A stretch of DNA of 64,000 nt. It comes from Tepidaquicella sp964564635 (GTDB lineage Bacteria; Bacteroidota; Ignavibacteria; Tepidaquicellales; Tepidaquicellaceae). Below the pieces are notes generated by a model that searched no databases, had not been told where the DNA came from, and saw nothing but the letters and a program-made list of their open reading frames with translations. Location: NCBI GenBank assembly GCA_964564635.1, contig CAZMAR010000002.1, forward strand, positions 496,001-560,000, in the 5' to 3' direction. This document shows, piece after piece, positions 45,790 through 55,312 of this stretch. Position 1 is the stretch's first letter. Every line of letters begins with the position of its first letter. Both the position numbers and the translations under genes were made by a program.

Positions 45790-46185
45790 CTATTCCCACT
45801 TATTGACATAGAAGGTGAGAATATATTCTTCACCTTCTTTGTTTTTACCGAAAATTCTAATCTCATCTTTTAAAATATCAAACACATATATATAATTGTT
45901 TCCAACATCGCTTTCAACATAATAAAATGTGAGTCCATATTCTTCCATATATTTTGTATCAATAACATAATATGTAGATTGCATTTTCGGGGTGGTGTGA
46001 ACCCAGTAGGACCAATCATCTGCTATATCAAATGTTGATATTTCCTCGTATCCATTACAGTCATCAAACTCTTGTGAATCATCATTATAAAAACAGTATT
46101 CTCTGTAATATGTTTCAACATGAGATTGTGAATAACAAAGACTGGTAAACAAGAAAATAACTATTAAAAAAATTAGTTTTTTCAT
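45790..46185 (-). CDS. small secreted protein of unknown function
   Basis: A 131-residue protein with a clear signal peptide (residues 1-19, ending ..SLCYSQ). The mature 112 residues are acidic and aromatic-rich (YREYCFYNDDSQEFDDCNGY) with several beta-like segments and two Cys that could form a disulfide. I do not recognise a family. It lies 15 bases upstream of nothing coding on its strand: its stop faces hutU with 5 bases between the two stops. It follows the TlpA-like lipoprotein gene with a 15-base gap on the same strand, so co-transcription is likely. Confidence 0.6.
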   Translation of the reverse strand: MKKLIFLIVIFLFTSLCYSQSHVETYYREYCFYNDDSQEFDDCNGYEEISTFDIADDWSYWVHTTPKMQSTYYVIDTKYMEEYGLTFYYVESDVGNNYIYVFDILKDEIRIFGKNKEGEEYILTFYVNKWE

Positions 46186-46200
46186 ATATGGTTATTTAAT

Positions 46201-47451
46201 TTAATAATTTTCGTTTACTAATTTTTCAATGAACTGTATGATATCATTTTTTAGTTTTTCAAAATATTTTCCTGTCCCCGGTCCACTAAATCCTGTATAA
46301 ACTTTTCTTATTTTATGTTTTCTGTCAAGATATATTGTAGTTGGGTAGCCTTTAAATTCTTTCAAGAATGGCAAAACCTCAAGGACGGTTTTCTTACCTA
46401 CTTCTCCAGCATAGAGAAAACTATAATTCGCTTTTAACTGTTCGGAGAATCTTTTAATTCTTTTTATTGATTCGGTTGTATCTTTTGTTTCAAAACATAG
46501 TCCGATTATCTCCAGACCTTTTTCTTTATAGGTATTATATAATTCTGCAAAGAGTCTGGTTTCATCCATACAATTTGGACACCATGAGCCCATTATTTGT
46601 AGGATAACTACTTTATTTTTAAATTTGTCTTCGTTAAGAGATACTTTTTCACCGTTTATATCAGTCAGTGAGAAATTGATCTCTTCATTTGTATTAATTT
46701 CTGTAAGCTTTTCCGGGTCAGGTAGAGTCGCATTATCATTTCTGACTGCCCGCCAATTTTCTTTCCAATTAGGTCCCCCAATTAAAATCCCATTCTCCAA
46801 TGTTCCTTTTTCAGAAACTTCAGCTTTAAATAATATTGTATGAGAACCATCTACGCAGGAAAGCATAAAATTTTTGCCAGATACAGCCCCTTCGAGAAAT
46901 CTATAATCGCCTGCAATTGTTAGAATTGTACCTGTCACTTTATTGCCATTTTGAATGAACTCGCCTACAGTTTTATTCTCATCTGAATCACCGGGAGAAA
47001 AAGTTACTTCCCATTTCCCTGTAACATTTATAGAGGGATCTGCTGTTATATTAAATCTTTCAGTCTTTCCGAACACTGCATAAAATGGGATTCCATAATT
47101 TGTTTTGCTTCCATAATGAATATACTCTCCTGCAATTGAATCTTTATTTATTATTTTTGCAATAATTTCATCTTTGAAAACCGGCATTTTAATTTGGAGG
47201 GTGTCTTCCTTCTGAATTATTTCTTCGGTTTCAATAACTTCTTCTGCATTAAATATTTTAATTACTAAATTTTTAGTATCAGACTTTTTTTCTAAAGTAA
47301 ATAAAAATGGTATTTCATTTGATGTATTTTCATTTTCAATTAGAATTACTCCTCGCCAGGTTCCGAAAGAGAGTTTGCCTTTTTCTTTTCCACAACTTAT
47401 TAAAAACAGTGTAAGAGAAAATATCAATAAAAGTTTTATAGAATTTTTCAT
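46201..47451 (-). CDS. TlpA-like thioredoxin lipoprotein with large N-terminal domain
   Basis: About 416 residues from the ATG at 47451, which follows AAAGGA closely; an upstream ATG at 47505 would add 18 residues before the signal peptide. The lipobox LFLISC puts the lipidated Cys at residue 20. The C-terminal 150 residues are a TlpA/ResA-type thioredoxin domain with WCPNC in VVILQIMGSWCPNCMDETRL and cis-Pro in FKGYPTTIYL. The N-terminal 240 or so residues are beta-rich (lipocalin-like by eye, GTWRGVILIEN and GKWEVTFSPGD) and are also seen before TlpA domains in Bacteroidota proteins. A role in periplasmic disulfide reduction is inferred. It is divergent from murB over a short gap. Confidence 0.82.
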   Translation of the reverse strand: MKNSIKLLLIFSLTLFLISCGKEKGKLSFGTWRGVILIENENTSNEIPFLFTLEKKSDTKNLVIKIFNAEEVIETEEIIQKEDTLQIKMPVFKDEIIAKIINKDSIAGEYIHYGSKTNYGIPFYAVFGKTERFNITADPSINVTGKWEVTFSPGDSDENKTVGEFIQNGNKVTGTILTIAGDYRFLEGAVSGKNFMLSCVDGSHTILFKAEVSEKGTLENGILIGGPNWKENWRAVRNDNATLPDPEKLTEINTNEEINFSLTDINGEKVSLNEDKFKNKVVILQIMGSWCPNCMDETRLFAELYNTYKEKGLEIIGLCFETKDTTESIKRIKRFSEQLKANYSFLYAGEVGKKTVLEVLPFLKEFKGYPTTIYLDRKHKIRKVYTGFSGPGTGKYFEKLKNDIIQFIEKLVNENY

Positions 47452-47547
47452 TTTTCCTTTTTTTGATTTAATATCAAAAAAAATATATCCATATTCAATT
47501 AACAAATAACAACTTGATTTTTCTTAAAAAAACAATAAATTTGCTAT

Positions 47548-48609
47548 ATGGAAATATTTGAAAATCATTTAATTGCTCCATATACAACTATTAACCTTGG
47601 TGGTAGAGCAAAGATTTTTTGTGTATGCCATAATGAAGATGATGTTAAAGAGTGTCTGACAATATCATTCGATAAAAAATATCCTGTAAAGGTAATTTCA
47701 GGCGGAAGCAATATTATTTTTCCTGATGAAGGTTATGATGGTATAATTATGAAAATATCCGGAGAAAAAATAACTGTTGTAGAAGATAATAAGGAAAATC
47801 AAATTGTTGAGGTCTGGGCTGGTACTGAGTGGGATAAATTTGTTAAATGGAGTATAGATAATAGTCTTAGTGGTATTGAATGTCTAAGCGGTATACCTGG
47901 TTCCTGTGGGGCAACAGCTATTCAGAATGTTGGAGCATATGGGCAGGAAGTAAATAGCGTTATCAAGAAAGTTGTTGCTTTTGATTTTGCTAATAATGAG
48001 TATAAAATTTTTAAGAATGCAGATTGTGAATTCGGGTACAGAACGAGTGTGTTTAAAAAAGATTATAAAAATAAATTAATTATATTAAAAGTTTATTTTG
48101 AACTTTCAAAGAATAAAATTTATGATTATACATATCCTGATTTGAAAAAAGAAATTGAAAAATGTGAAGATTATAACAAGTTCAATAGATTAGAGAAATT
48201 AAAATTTATAAGGAATTCCATTTATAAAATCAGGAAGAATAAATCAATGATATATGATAAATCAGACCCCGATTCTATAAGCTGTGGTTCATTTTTTTTA
48301 AATCCTGTATTGACTCAGGAACAATTTAAAAAGTTTTATAATTTATCTCAAAAGAAGAACTTAAATCCTCCATATTTTAAAATAAACTCAAATTATAAAA
48401 TTCCCGCTGCATTCTTGATAGAGAATTCAGGATTTTATAGGGGCTATATAAAAAATGGTGCGGGAATTAGTAAAAAACACTCGCTTGCTCTTGTTAATTA
48501 TGGATGTGAAACAAAATCATTACTCAAATTGGTTGAAGAAATAAAGGAAAGAGTAAAATGTATTTTTGGTATAACTTTAGAAATAGAGCCCGAAATAGTT
48601 TTTCAGTAA
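47548..48609 (+). CDS. murB: UDP-N-acetylenolpyruvoylglucosamine reductase (MurB)
   Basis: A 353-residue FAD enzyme, type I by length. YTTINLGGRAKIFCVCHNED opens it, VISGGSNIIFPDEGYDG is the FAD pyrophosphate loop, and GIPGSCGATAIQNVGAYGQE is the second FAD segment. Active-site residues appear as GYRTSVFK (Arg), SCGSFFLNP (proton-donor Ser) and the late EIEPEIVF (Glu). It reduces the enolpyruvyl group to form UDP-MurNAc for peptidoglycan. No Shine-Dalgarno. It is alone, away from a mur/fts cluster. Confidence 0.95.
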   Translation: MEIFENHLIAPYTTINLGGRAKIFCVCHNEDDVKECLTISFDKKYPVKVISGGSNIIFPDEGYDGIIMKISGEKITVVEDNKENQIVEVWAGTEWDKFVKWSIDNSLSGIECLSGIPGSCGATAIQNVGAYGQEVNSVIKKVVAFDFANNEYKIFKNADCEFGYRTSVFKKDYKNKLIILKVYFELSKNKIYDYTYPDLKKEIEKCEDYNKFNRLEKLKFIRNSIYKIRKNKSMIYDKSDPDSISCGSFFLNPVLTQEQFKKFYNLSQKKNLNPPYFKINSNYKIPAAFLIENSGFYRGYIKNGAGISKKHSLALVNYGCETKSLLKLVEEIKERVKCIFGITLEIEPEIVFQ

Positions 48610-48790
48610 AACCTTTGATTTAAAGTTTATTTTTACAAATACTACTATTACATTAACTATATATAAAAGATTTAATTCTTAATTTACTCAAAATTGTTTT
48701 TGTTATAAAGAAATTCTAAAATAGATAACCTTGAAAATTTATATTTAATAAATAAAAATTTATTTCTAACTTATAAAAAAAATATAAGAT

Positions 48791-50428
48791 ATGAAAAAAT
48801 TAATTTTAATTTTCTTATTAATTCCTTTGTTCTCAATTTTTTCTCAGGAAAAATTTATTGGACAGTATTCATTATCACAAGAAATTAATGGGCAGATATA
48901 TTATAAAAACTTTACAGTTCCGCTTGAAAATCCTGATTTTATAGGAAATCAAACTGAACCTAATTTTCCTGTTTCAGAAAATTTTACTGGTTCTGAAATC
49001 AGATGGTTTTTTCAAGATGCAACAGCTATCTGCAATGATGCAGTAATCACTGCAAACGGTTTATATTCGGTTGTTGGCTGGGCTTTGAACAACAAACGAA
49101 TGTCTCTTTATGGAAATATTAATAATGTCCCTATTTGGCAATACCAGACTTCACCTCAAGTCAATAGGAATTATGTCGCTGTCTCTGATACCGGAGGGGT
49201 AATTGCATTGGGTTCTTATCAAAATTTTTACCTGTTTTATAAATCTTCAAATGTTCCTTTCTTTAATTTCGATTTAACTTCTACACCTGATACTGGTACC
49301 GCGGGTCCTATTGACATTACTTCTGATGGAGAATATTTTATTGCTTCGGCAAACAGGTCAGATTCAAGTTGGGTATATTGTTTTAATAAGAACTCTAATG
49401 TCCCATTGTGGAGATTGCGTGTTGGTGGGCAGGTTTATGGAATTAGAATTGCAAAAACTGACTCGCTTGCAATTATCAGTACTTATTCGGCATATTGGGT
49501 GGTTAAAACTATTTCTGGGGAAATTCGTGCTCAGGGTCCTATTACTGATGGTACTCAGATGACCCAAGGAATAAGTGGTAATGGAAATTATATTGCTCTT
49601 GTTAATTATAAAGGTTATTTAAAAGTATATCAATGGAATGGTTCAACATATAATCTTTTATGGCAATTTCAGGAACCACCCGGCTCTTATTACAACTGGG
49701 TTACTTCGGTGGATATATCTTATGATGGAACATACATTGCAATAGGCACTTTAATTTTCCTAAGTTCAAGTTCGTATGATGGTAGAGTGAGATATTTTAA
49801 AATTTCTAATGGCTCTACGCCCTTATGGACTTATAGTGGTTTGGGTGATGAGGTTGAGTGGGTCAGTATTTCTAAGAACAATAAAATTTTAGCAGTGGCT
49901 TCATGGGGTTCGTTAAATAATCTAAAAGAAGATTTAGTAGTATTTAGAGCAGACCCAGGAAATGGTAATCCGCTTTTTGGAGTTAATACTCCTGGTTCAT
50001 CTTTTAGATGTGATGTTTCTGATGATGGTACTTCTGTTATTGGTGGTGGTAAAGCAGTTCATGCGAGAATTATGGGTTCAGGTGGTACTTTTTATAATAT
50101 CTTTATCGATACTACTTCACCAGTAGCGGTTAAGAATATCTCGACTACATATCCAGAAAGAATAATTTTGAGACAAAACTATCCAAATCCATTTAATCAA
50201 ACGACGCTTATTGAATTTGATATTCCTGAATTTGCAGGTGATAATTTAACAATTCTATCGGTTTATGATGTTTTAGGTAGGGAAGTGAAAAATCTTCTTA
50301 AAGAAAATCTGAAGACTGGTAATTATAAAAAATTTTTTGATGCAGGTAATTTACCTTCGGGAATTTATTTTTATAAACTTTCTGTTGGAGATTATTCTGT
50401 AGTAAAATCTATGATATACCTAAAATAG
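48791..50428 (+). CDS. secreted WD40/quinoprotein-like propeller protein with T9SS sorting domain
   Basis: A 545-residue exported protein (signal peptide 1-19, ..FSIFSQ). From about residue 65 to 440 there are repeating blades like those of YVTN/WD40/PQQ propellers (SDGEYFIASANRSDSSWVYC, DISYDGTYIAIGTLIF, ISKNNKILAVASWGS, VSDDGTSVIGGG). The last 83 residues are a T9SS type-A domain (NYPNPFNQTT, GREVKNLL, PSGIYFYKL, final IYLK). Its ligand is unknown. It faces glnS with 12 bases between stops. Upstream, 48610-48790 is AT-rich with no hairpin that I could find. Confidence 0.8.
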   Translation: MKKLILIFLLIPLFSIFSQEKFIGQYSLSQEINGQIYYKNFTVPLENPDFIGNQTEPNFPVSENFTGSEIRWFFQDATAICNDAVITANGLYSVVGWALNNKRMSLYGNINNVPIWQYQTSPQVNRNYVAVSDTGGVIALGSYQNFYLFYKSSNVPFFNFDLTSTPDTGTAGPIDITSDGEYFIASANRSDSSWVYCFNKNSNVPLWRLRVGGQVYGIRIAKTDSLAIISTYSAYWVVKTISGEIRAQGPITDGTQMTQGISGNGNYIALVNYKGYLKVYQWNGSTYNLLWQFQEPPGSYYNWVTSVDISYDGTYIAIGTLIFLSSSSYDGRVRYFKISNGSTPLWTYSGLGDEVEWVSISKNNKILAVASWGSLNNLKEDLVVFRADPGNGNPLFGVNTPGSSFRCDVSDDGTSVIGGGKAVHARIMGSGGTFYNIFIDTTSPVAVKNISTTYPERIILRQNYPNPFNQTTLIEFDIPEFAGDNLTILSVYDVLGREVKNLLKENLKTGNYKKFFDAGNLPSGIYFYKLSVGDYSVVKSMIYLK

Positions 50429-50440
50429 AATTATATACTT

Positions 50441-52120
50441 CTAATATTTCTTTTCTATTTTTGCCCAGGTATCTTTAAGCGATACAGTTCTATTAAATAT
50501 TTTATAATTTTCTGTTGAATCCAAATCTACACAGAAGTAGCCAAGTCGCTCAAACTGGAATTTATCACCTGGTTTTACATTAATGAAATTCGATTCTATT
50601 TTACAATCTTTCAAAACTTTTAAAGAATCGGGGTTTATCAATTCCTTAAAATCTTTATCTTCAACAGCTAATGGATTTTCCACTAAAAATAATCTATCAT
50701 ATAGTCTTACTTCTGCATTATATGAATGTGGAATTGAAACCCAGTGTATCGTTCCTTTTACAGTTTTTTTGGAACCGGAGCCACTTCTTGTTGTTGGGTC
50801 ATAAGTGCAATGTAATTCTGTTACATTATCTGAACTATCTTTTATAACTTCATTACATTTAATAATATACGCATATTTTAAACGCACTTCATTTCCAGGG
50901 AATAACCTGTGGAAATTTTTTGGTGGAACTTCTCTAAAATCATCTCTTTCTATATATATTTCGCGGGAAAAATAAATTTTTCTCTTTCCCATTGTCGGGT
51001 CTTCTGGGTTATTCACTGCTTCTAGTTCTTCAACTTTCCCTTCTGGATAGTTTGTTATAACTATTTTAAGCGGATTTAAAACTGCCATTAATCGTTGAGC
51101 CCGTTTATTTAAATCTTCCCGAATACTGTGTTCAAGCAATGCAACATCTGTTAATGAATCTCTTTTAGATATTCCTATCCTATCAGCGAAATTTCGAATT
51201 GATTCTGGAGTATATCCACGCCTTCTAAGCCCGCATATAGTTGGCATGCGAGGGTCATCCCATCCTGAAACGATTCCTTCTTCAACAAGTTCAAGTAATT
51301 TTCTTTTACTCATTACGGTATAACTAAGATTCAAACGTGCAAATTCTATTTGTCGTGGTCTGTTTTTCAATTCTAATGCTTCAAGAAACCAATCGTATAG
51401 CGGTCGATGTATTTCAAATTCTAATGTGCATAATGAATGCGTTATTCCTTCTATCCAATCGGAAAGAGGATGTGCGTAATCATACATTGGATATATACAC
51501 CATTTATCTCCGGTTCTATGATGCTTTACCCTTTTTATTCTATAGATTACAGGGTCTCTCATATGTATATTCGGGGATTGCATATCAATTTTTGCTCGAA
51601 GTACATAAGTACCATCTTCAAATTTGCCCTCTTTCATTTTTATAAATAAATCAAGACTTTCTTCTATAGGGCGATTTCTATATGGAGATTCTTTCCCTGG
51701 TTCAGTTAATGTTCCTTTATGTTCTTTTATTTCTTCAGGAGTAGAAGGGTCTACATAAGCTTTTCCTTTTTTAATTAATTCTATTGCAAGGTCATATAAT
51801 TTTTGGAAATAATCAGATGCATAGTACATCCTATCCCCCCAATCAAAGCCCAACCATTTTACATCTTCAATTATAGAATCTACATACTCCACATCTTCTT
51901 TTGTTGGGTTGGTATCATCAAACCTTAGATTACACAAACCATTATAATCCCTTGCAATTCCAAAATTCAAACAAATAGCTTTTGCATGCCCGATGTGAAG
52001 ATATCCATTTGGCTCCGGGGGAAAACGTGTATGAACTCTTCCCTCATTCTTATTGTTTTTTAAATCTTCTTCAATAATTTCTCTAATAAAATTCGTAGTT
52101 ACATTCGCTTTTTCTTCCAT
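50441..52120 (-). CDS. glnS: glutaminyl-tRNA synthetase
   Basis: A 559-residue class-I synthetase. The HIGH motif is HIGH in FPPEPNGYLHIGHAKAICLN and the KMSKS equivalent is VMSKRK in LSYTVMSKRKLLELV. The catalytic region has LRFDDTNPTKED and GLRRRGYTPESIRNF. It charges tRNA-Gln directly, so the Glu-tRNA-Gln amidotransferase route is not required for Gln here. It lies 86 bases downstream of gltX, an arrangement that places both paralogous synthetases in one minus-strand unit. Length is normal for bacterial GlnRS. Confidence 0.95.
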   Translation of the reverse strand: MEEKANVTTNFIREIIEEDLKNNKNEGRVHTRFPPEPNGYLHIGHAKAICLNFGIARDYNGLCNLRFDDTNPTKEDVEYVDSIIEDVKWLGFDWGDRMYYASDYFQKLYDLAIELIKKGKAYVDPSTPEEIKEHKGTLTEPGKESPYRNRPIEESLDLFIKMKEGKFEDGTYVLRAKIDMQSPNIHMRDPVIYRIKRVKHHRTGDKWCIYPMYDYAHPLSDWIEGITHSLCTLEFEIHRPLYDWFLEALELKNRPRQIEFARLNLSYTVMSKRKLLELVEEGIVSGWDDPRMPTICGLRRRGYTPESIRNFADRIGISKRDSLTDVALLEHSIREDLNKRAQRLMAVLNPLKIVITNYPEGKVEELEAVNNPEDPTMGKRKIYFSREIYIERDDFREVPPKNFHRLFPGNEVRLKYAYIIKCNEVIKDSSDNVTELHCTYDPTTRSGSGSKKTVKGTIHWVSIPHSYNAEVRLYDRLFLVENPLAVEDKDFKELINPDSLKVLKDCKIESNFINVKPGDKFQFERLGYFCVDLDSTENYKIFNRTVSLKDTWAKIEKKY

Positions 52121-52206
52121 AGTAACTTTAAGTTGTTAATATTTTAAAATTAGTTTAAATTAGATATAATTACAGTAGAAAAGCATATTTTTCACTGTAT
52201 TTATTA

Positions 52207-53664
52207 TTACTGTGAAAATTTTTCAATAATTTTATTAATTCTTTCTATCGTTTTCTCTTTTCCGATTGTAAGTATAATATCAGAAATTCCAGGTCCTTCT
52301 AATGTGCCTGAAATTGCAAGTCTAAGTGGTTGTATTAAGTTAGATTTTTTCAAATTCATTTCATCAATAATTTTTTTTGACAGGTTTTCTAAATCCTCTT
52401 TAGTCAAATTTTGAATAGCACTTAACCCCTCTGAATATCTTTTTAGTATTATGGGGGTTTGAGATATCCATACTTTTTCCACAACTCTACTGTCTAAGTT
52501 TTCCGGTTCTTCAAAAAAGAAAAATCCTTTTTCAAATATTTCTTTTATAAATAATATTCTTGGCTTCATTGCATTAATTACATTTATAAGGTACTCATCT
52601 GAGTAATTAATGCTTGAATATTTTGTTTTTCTTAATTCTTCTCTTAGCAATATTAAAAGTTCAAAGTTTGATTTCTTTCTTATGTATTCACCATTTAACC
52701 AATTTAACTTATCTATATCAAATACTGCCCCTGCTTTATGAACACTTTCGAGGGTAAAGCGTTCAATTAATTCTTTCATTGAAAAGATTTCCTGTTCATC
52801 TTTCGGGTTCCATCCCAGAAGTGCTATAAAATTAATTAATGCTTCAGGTAGATACCCTTTGTTCTTATAATCTTCCACCGCAACATCACCCTGCCTTTTA
52901 CTCAACTTTGAACGGTCTTTATTCAGCAGGAGCGGAAGATGAGCAAATACTGGTAATTCCCAACCGAATGCTTCATAAAGTAAGATATGTTTCGGTGTAG
53001 AAGTTAACCACTCTTCACCTCGTATTACATAATTTATTTTCATCAAATAATCATCAACTACATTTGCAAGATGATAGGTTGGATAGCCATCAGATTTTAT
53101 TAACACCTGGTCATCAATTAAATCACTCAATATTTGTACTTCTCCTCTTATAAAATCATTGAATTTAACTGTAATTCCAGGTTCTACATTCAACCTGATT
53201 ACAAATTTCATTCCTTTATTTAAGTTATAATTTACTTCTTCTTCTGATAATGATAAACATTTCTTATCATATTTTGTAACAGGGAGTTTCTGTAGTTGCT
53301 GTTCTTGCTTTATTGCTTTTAAGCGTTCTTCTGAGCAAAAACAGTAATATGCCTTTTTCTTATCTATCAAATATTTTGCGTGTTCCTTATAAATCTCGAG
53401 CCTCTGAGATTGAAAGTATGGTTCATACTCACCTCCCTTATATGGCCCTTCATCATATTCAATCCCTACCCATTCAAGGGTCTTAATTATATTTTCAACA
53501 GCACCTTCAGTTTTTCTTGCCTGGTCAGTATCTTCTATCCTTAATACAAATTTACCATTATTATGTCTTGCAAATAGGTAGTTATAAAGCGCTGTTCTTA
53601 AATTCCCTATATGTACAAAACCTGTAGGGGAAGGAGCATATCTTACTCTAACATTTTGTTGCAT
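52207..53664 (-). CDS. gltX: glutamyl-tRNA synthetase
   Basis: A 485-residue class-I synthetase. RYAPSPTGFVHIGNLRTALY has the HIGN variant of HIGH, VLRIEDTD follows, and LNKDRSKLSKRQGDVAV is the KLSKR form of KMSKS. The Zn-binding-like Cys pair is CFCSEERL. The C-terminal anticodon-binding part is complete. It charges tRNA-Glu and shares descent with GlnRS downstream. The 378-base AT-rich region upstream is the longest non-coding stretch in the window. Confidence 0.95.
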   Translation of the reverse strand: MQQNVRVRYAPSPTGFVHIGNLRTALYNYLFARHNNGKFVLRIEDTDQARKTEGAVENIIKTLEWVGIEYDEGPYKGGEYEPYFQSQRLEIYKEHAKYLIDKKKAYYCFCSEERLKAIKQEQQLQKLPVTKYDKKCLSLSEEEVNYNLNKGMKFVIRLNVEPGITVKFNDFIRGEVQILSDLIDDQVLIKSDGYPTYHLANVVDDYLMKINYVIRGEEWLTSTPKHILLYEAFGWELPVFAHLPLLLNKDRSKLSKRQGDVAVEDYKNKGYLPEALINFIALLGWNPKDEQEIFSMKELIERFTLESVHKAGAVFDIDKLNWLNGEYIRKKSNFELLILLREELRKTKYSSINYSDEYLINVINAMKPRILFIKEIFEKGFFFFEEPENLDSRVVEKVWISQTPIILKRYSEGLSAIQNLTKEDLENLSKKIIDEMNLKKSNLIQPLRLAISGTLEGPGISDIILTIGKEKTIERINKIIEKFSQ

Positions 53665-54042
53665 AGTTAATTCAATATTTAATACTGCAAATTAAAAATC
53701 ATAATATAAACATTAAATATAGAAATAATGTTATAAGGAACTCGAATTAGTTTACAAATATTCAATGGTAATGAAAATTCATTACTCAAATCTTTATTGA
53801 AGATATGCTCTAAAGCAGAACTTATTTTAATTCTTAATCTTTTGAAATTTTTGAATAATCAAAATATAAATATTTTAATTAAATAATTTTGATGATAGTT
53901 ATTTTAAAAATTTACAATTTTTTAATATTATATATTATTTTAGTTTGTATTTTAAACTGAACAAAAGTTGATTCAATTTCGCATAGAATTTTTATTTAAA
54001 ACAAATTAAATTAAAATAATTAAGAAATTAAATTATTTCACT
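53665..54042. other. 378-base intergenic region, divergent promoters
   Basis: The longest non-coding stretch lies between divergent gltX and the T9SS gene at 54043. It is very AT-rich. I found no tRNA-like fold, no riboswitch-like conserved element, no strong hairpin and no open frame of note. It presumably holds the promoters of both genes; none could be placed with confidence. Confidence 0.5.
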
Positions 54043-55092
54043 ATGAAAATTAAAATTTACTTACTTGCTATTTTAGTCTTTTGCTGTTCTTTTGCCATCT
54101 ATCCTCAGACCTTATTAGTAGAAAATTTTAACTATCCTGCTGGGGATTCTATAGGTGCTCATGGTTGGGTTGCTTTTAGTGGTGGTGTCAATAATATTTT
54201 AGTTAAATCTCCTGGACTGGTTTATACAAATTATCCATTATCAGGCATTGGAAACTGTTGCCGATTAAGTAATAATGGAATTGATAATTATAAAAACTCT
54301 TCTACTATTATTACTTCTGGTACTGTTTATGTATCTTTTATGGTTAAAATTGATTCTGTGAAACCAATTGGGGATTATTTTCTTGCATTACTACCTTCCA
54401 ACTCAACGACAAATTATTTTGCTCGAGTATTTGCAAAAGATACATTGGGTGCCGTGTATTTTGGTGTATCTAAAAGTTCAATTAGTACAAGTACCTTTTT
54501 ACCAACCTGGGGAACAACAGGATTTAGTTTGGGGACGACATATCTTATAATATTAAAGTATACTTTCAACACAGGTTCAACCACTGATGATGAGGTTAGC
54601 TTATTTGTATTTACTTCGCCGAATCTACCTGCAACAGAACCAGCAACCCCTTATGCCGGACCTGTTACCACTACACAAACAGACCCACAGGATTTTGGAA
54701 GAGTAGCTCTTAGGCAAGGAAGCGCTTCAATTGCACCATCGTTAGATTTAGATGGAATAAAAACAACTCTTACCTGGAATGATATATTGTTAGATTTAAA
54801 GAACTATCAAACATCTGTTACAGACTTTAGGTTATTTCAAAATTATCCTAATCCCTTTAATAGTGAAACAATTATTAGATTCAATTTACCTGTGTTGAGT
54901 TATGCAGGTAATGTAACTTTAAAAATCTACGATTTACTTGGCAAAGAAATTTCAACTCTTATTGATATGCCTCTAAATTCAGGAGCCTATGAATTCAAGT
55001 TAAATGCAAATTCCCTTTCCAGTGGAATGTATTTTTATAAATTAACTGCTGGAAATTTTTCAGAGACAAAAAGTATGGTTATTGTGAAATAG
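54043..55092 (+). CDS. secreted protein with T9SS sorting domain (lectin-like fold suspected)
   Basis: A 349-residue exported protein (signal peptide 1-22, ..SFAIYPQ). Residues about 23-250 begin LLVENFNYPAGDSIGAHGWV and continue as beta-rich sequence with SSTIITSGTVYVSFMVKI and GVSKSSISTS. This resembles the concanavalin-A-like jellyroll often placed before T9SS domains in Ignavibacteria, but without a family name I can assert. The final 83 residues form a T9SS type-A domain (NYPNPFNSET, GKEIST, SSGMYFYKL, final VIVK). It has its own strong terminator at 55171-55200, so it appears to be a single-gene unit. Confidence 0.78.
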   Translation: MKIKIYLLAILVFCCSFAIYPQTLLVENFNYPAGDSIGAHGWVAFSGGVNNILVKSPGLVYTNYPLSGIGNCCRLSNNGIDNYKNSSTIITSGTVYVSFMVKIDSVKPIGDYFLALLPSNSTTNYFARVFAKDTLGAVYFGVSKSSISTSTFLPTWGTTGFSLGTTYLIILKYTFNTGSTTDDEVSLFVFTSPNLPATEPATPYAGPVTTTQTDPQDFGRVALRQGSASIAPSLDLDGIKTTLTWNDILLDLKNYQTSVTDFRLFQNYPNPFNSETIIRFNLPVLSYAGNVTLKIYDLLGKEISTLIDMPLNSGAYEFKLNANSLSSGMYFYKLTAGNFSETKSMVIVK

Positions 55093-55170
55093 TTGATTGC
55101 GCTTTAGTTTAAAAATTTATTTAAGACTTATATAAATATAGTACATTTTTACTATTTCGTACTTTATAAT

Positions 55171-55205
55171 AAAATCTCCAATAGAAATATTGGAGATTTT
55201 TTTTG
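55171..55205 (+). terminator. intrinsic terminator of the 54.0-kb gene
   Basis: AAAATCTCCAATA (55171-55183) pairs with TATTGGAGATTTT (55188-55200) around a GAAA tetraloop, followed by a run of T residues. It lies 79 bases after the stop. Confidence 0.88.
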
Positions 55206-55312
55206 TTTCAATATTTGAGGAATTAATTCAATAATTCTTTGTTAAAACCCGTGTATTGGAAATGAATTTAATTATGTTTAATTAGTTACTAAATTTTTTT
55301 AAATTACTTATT

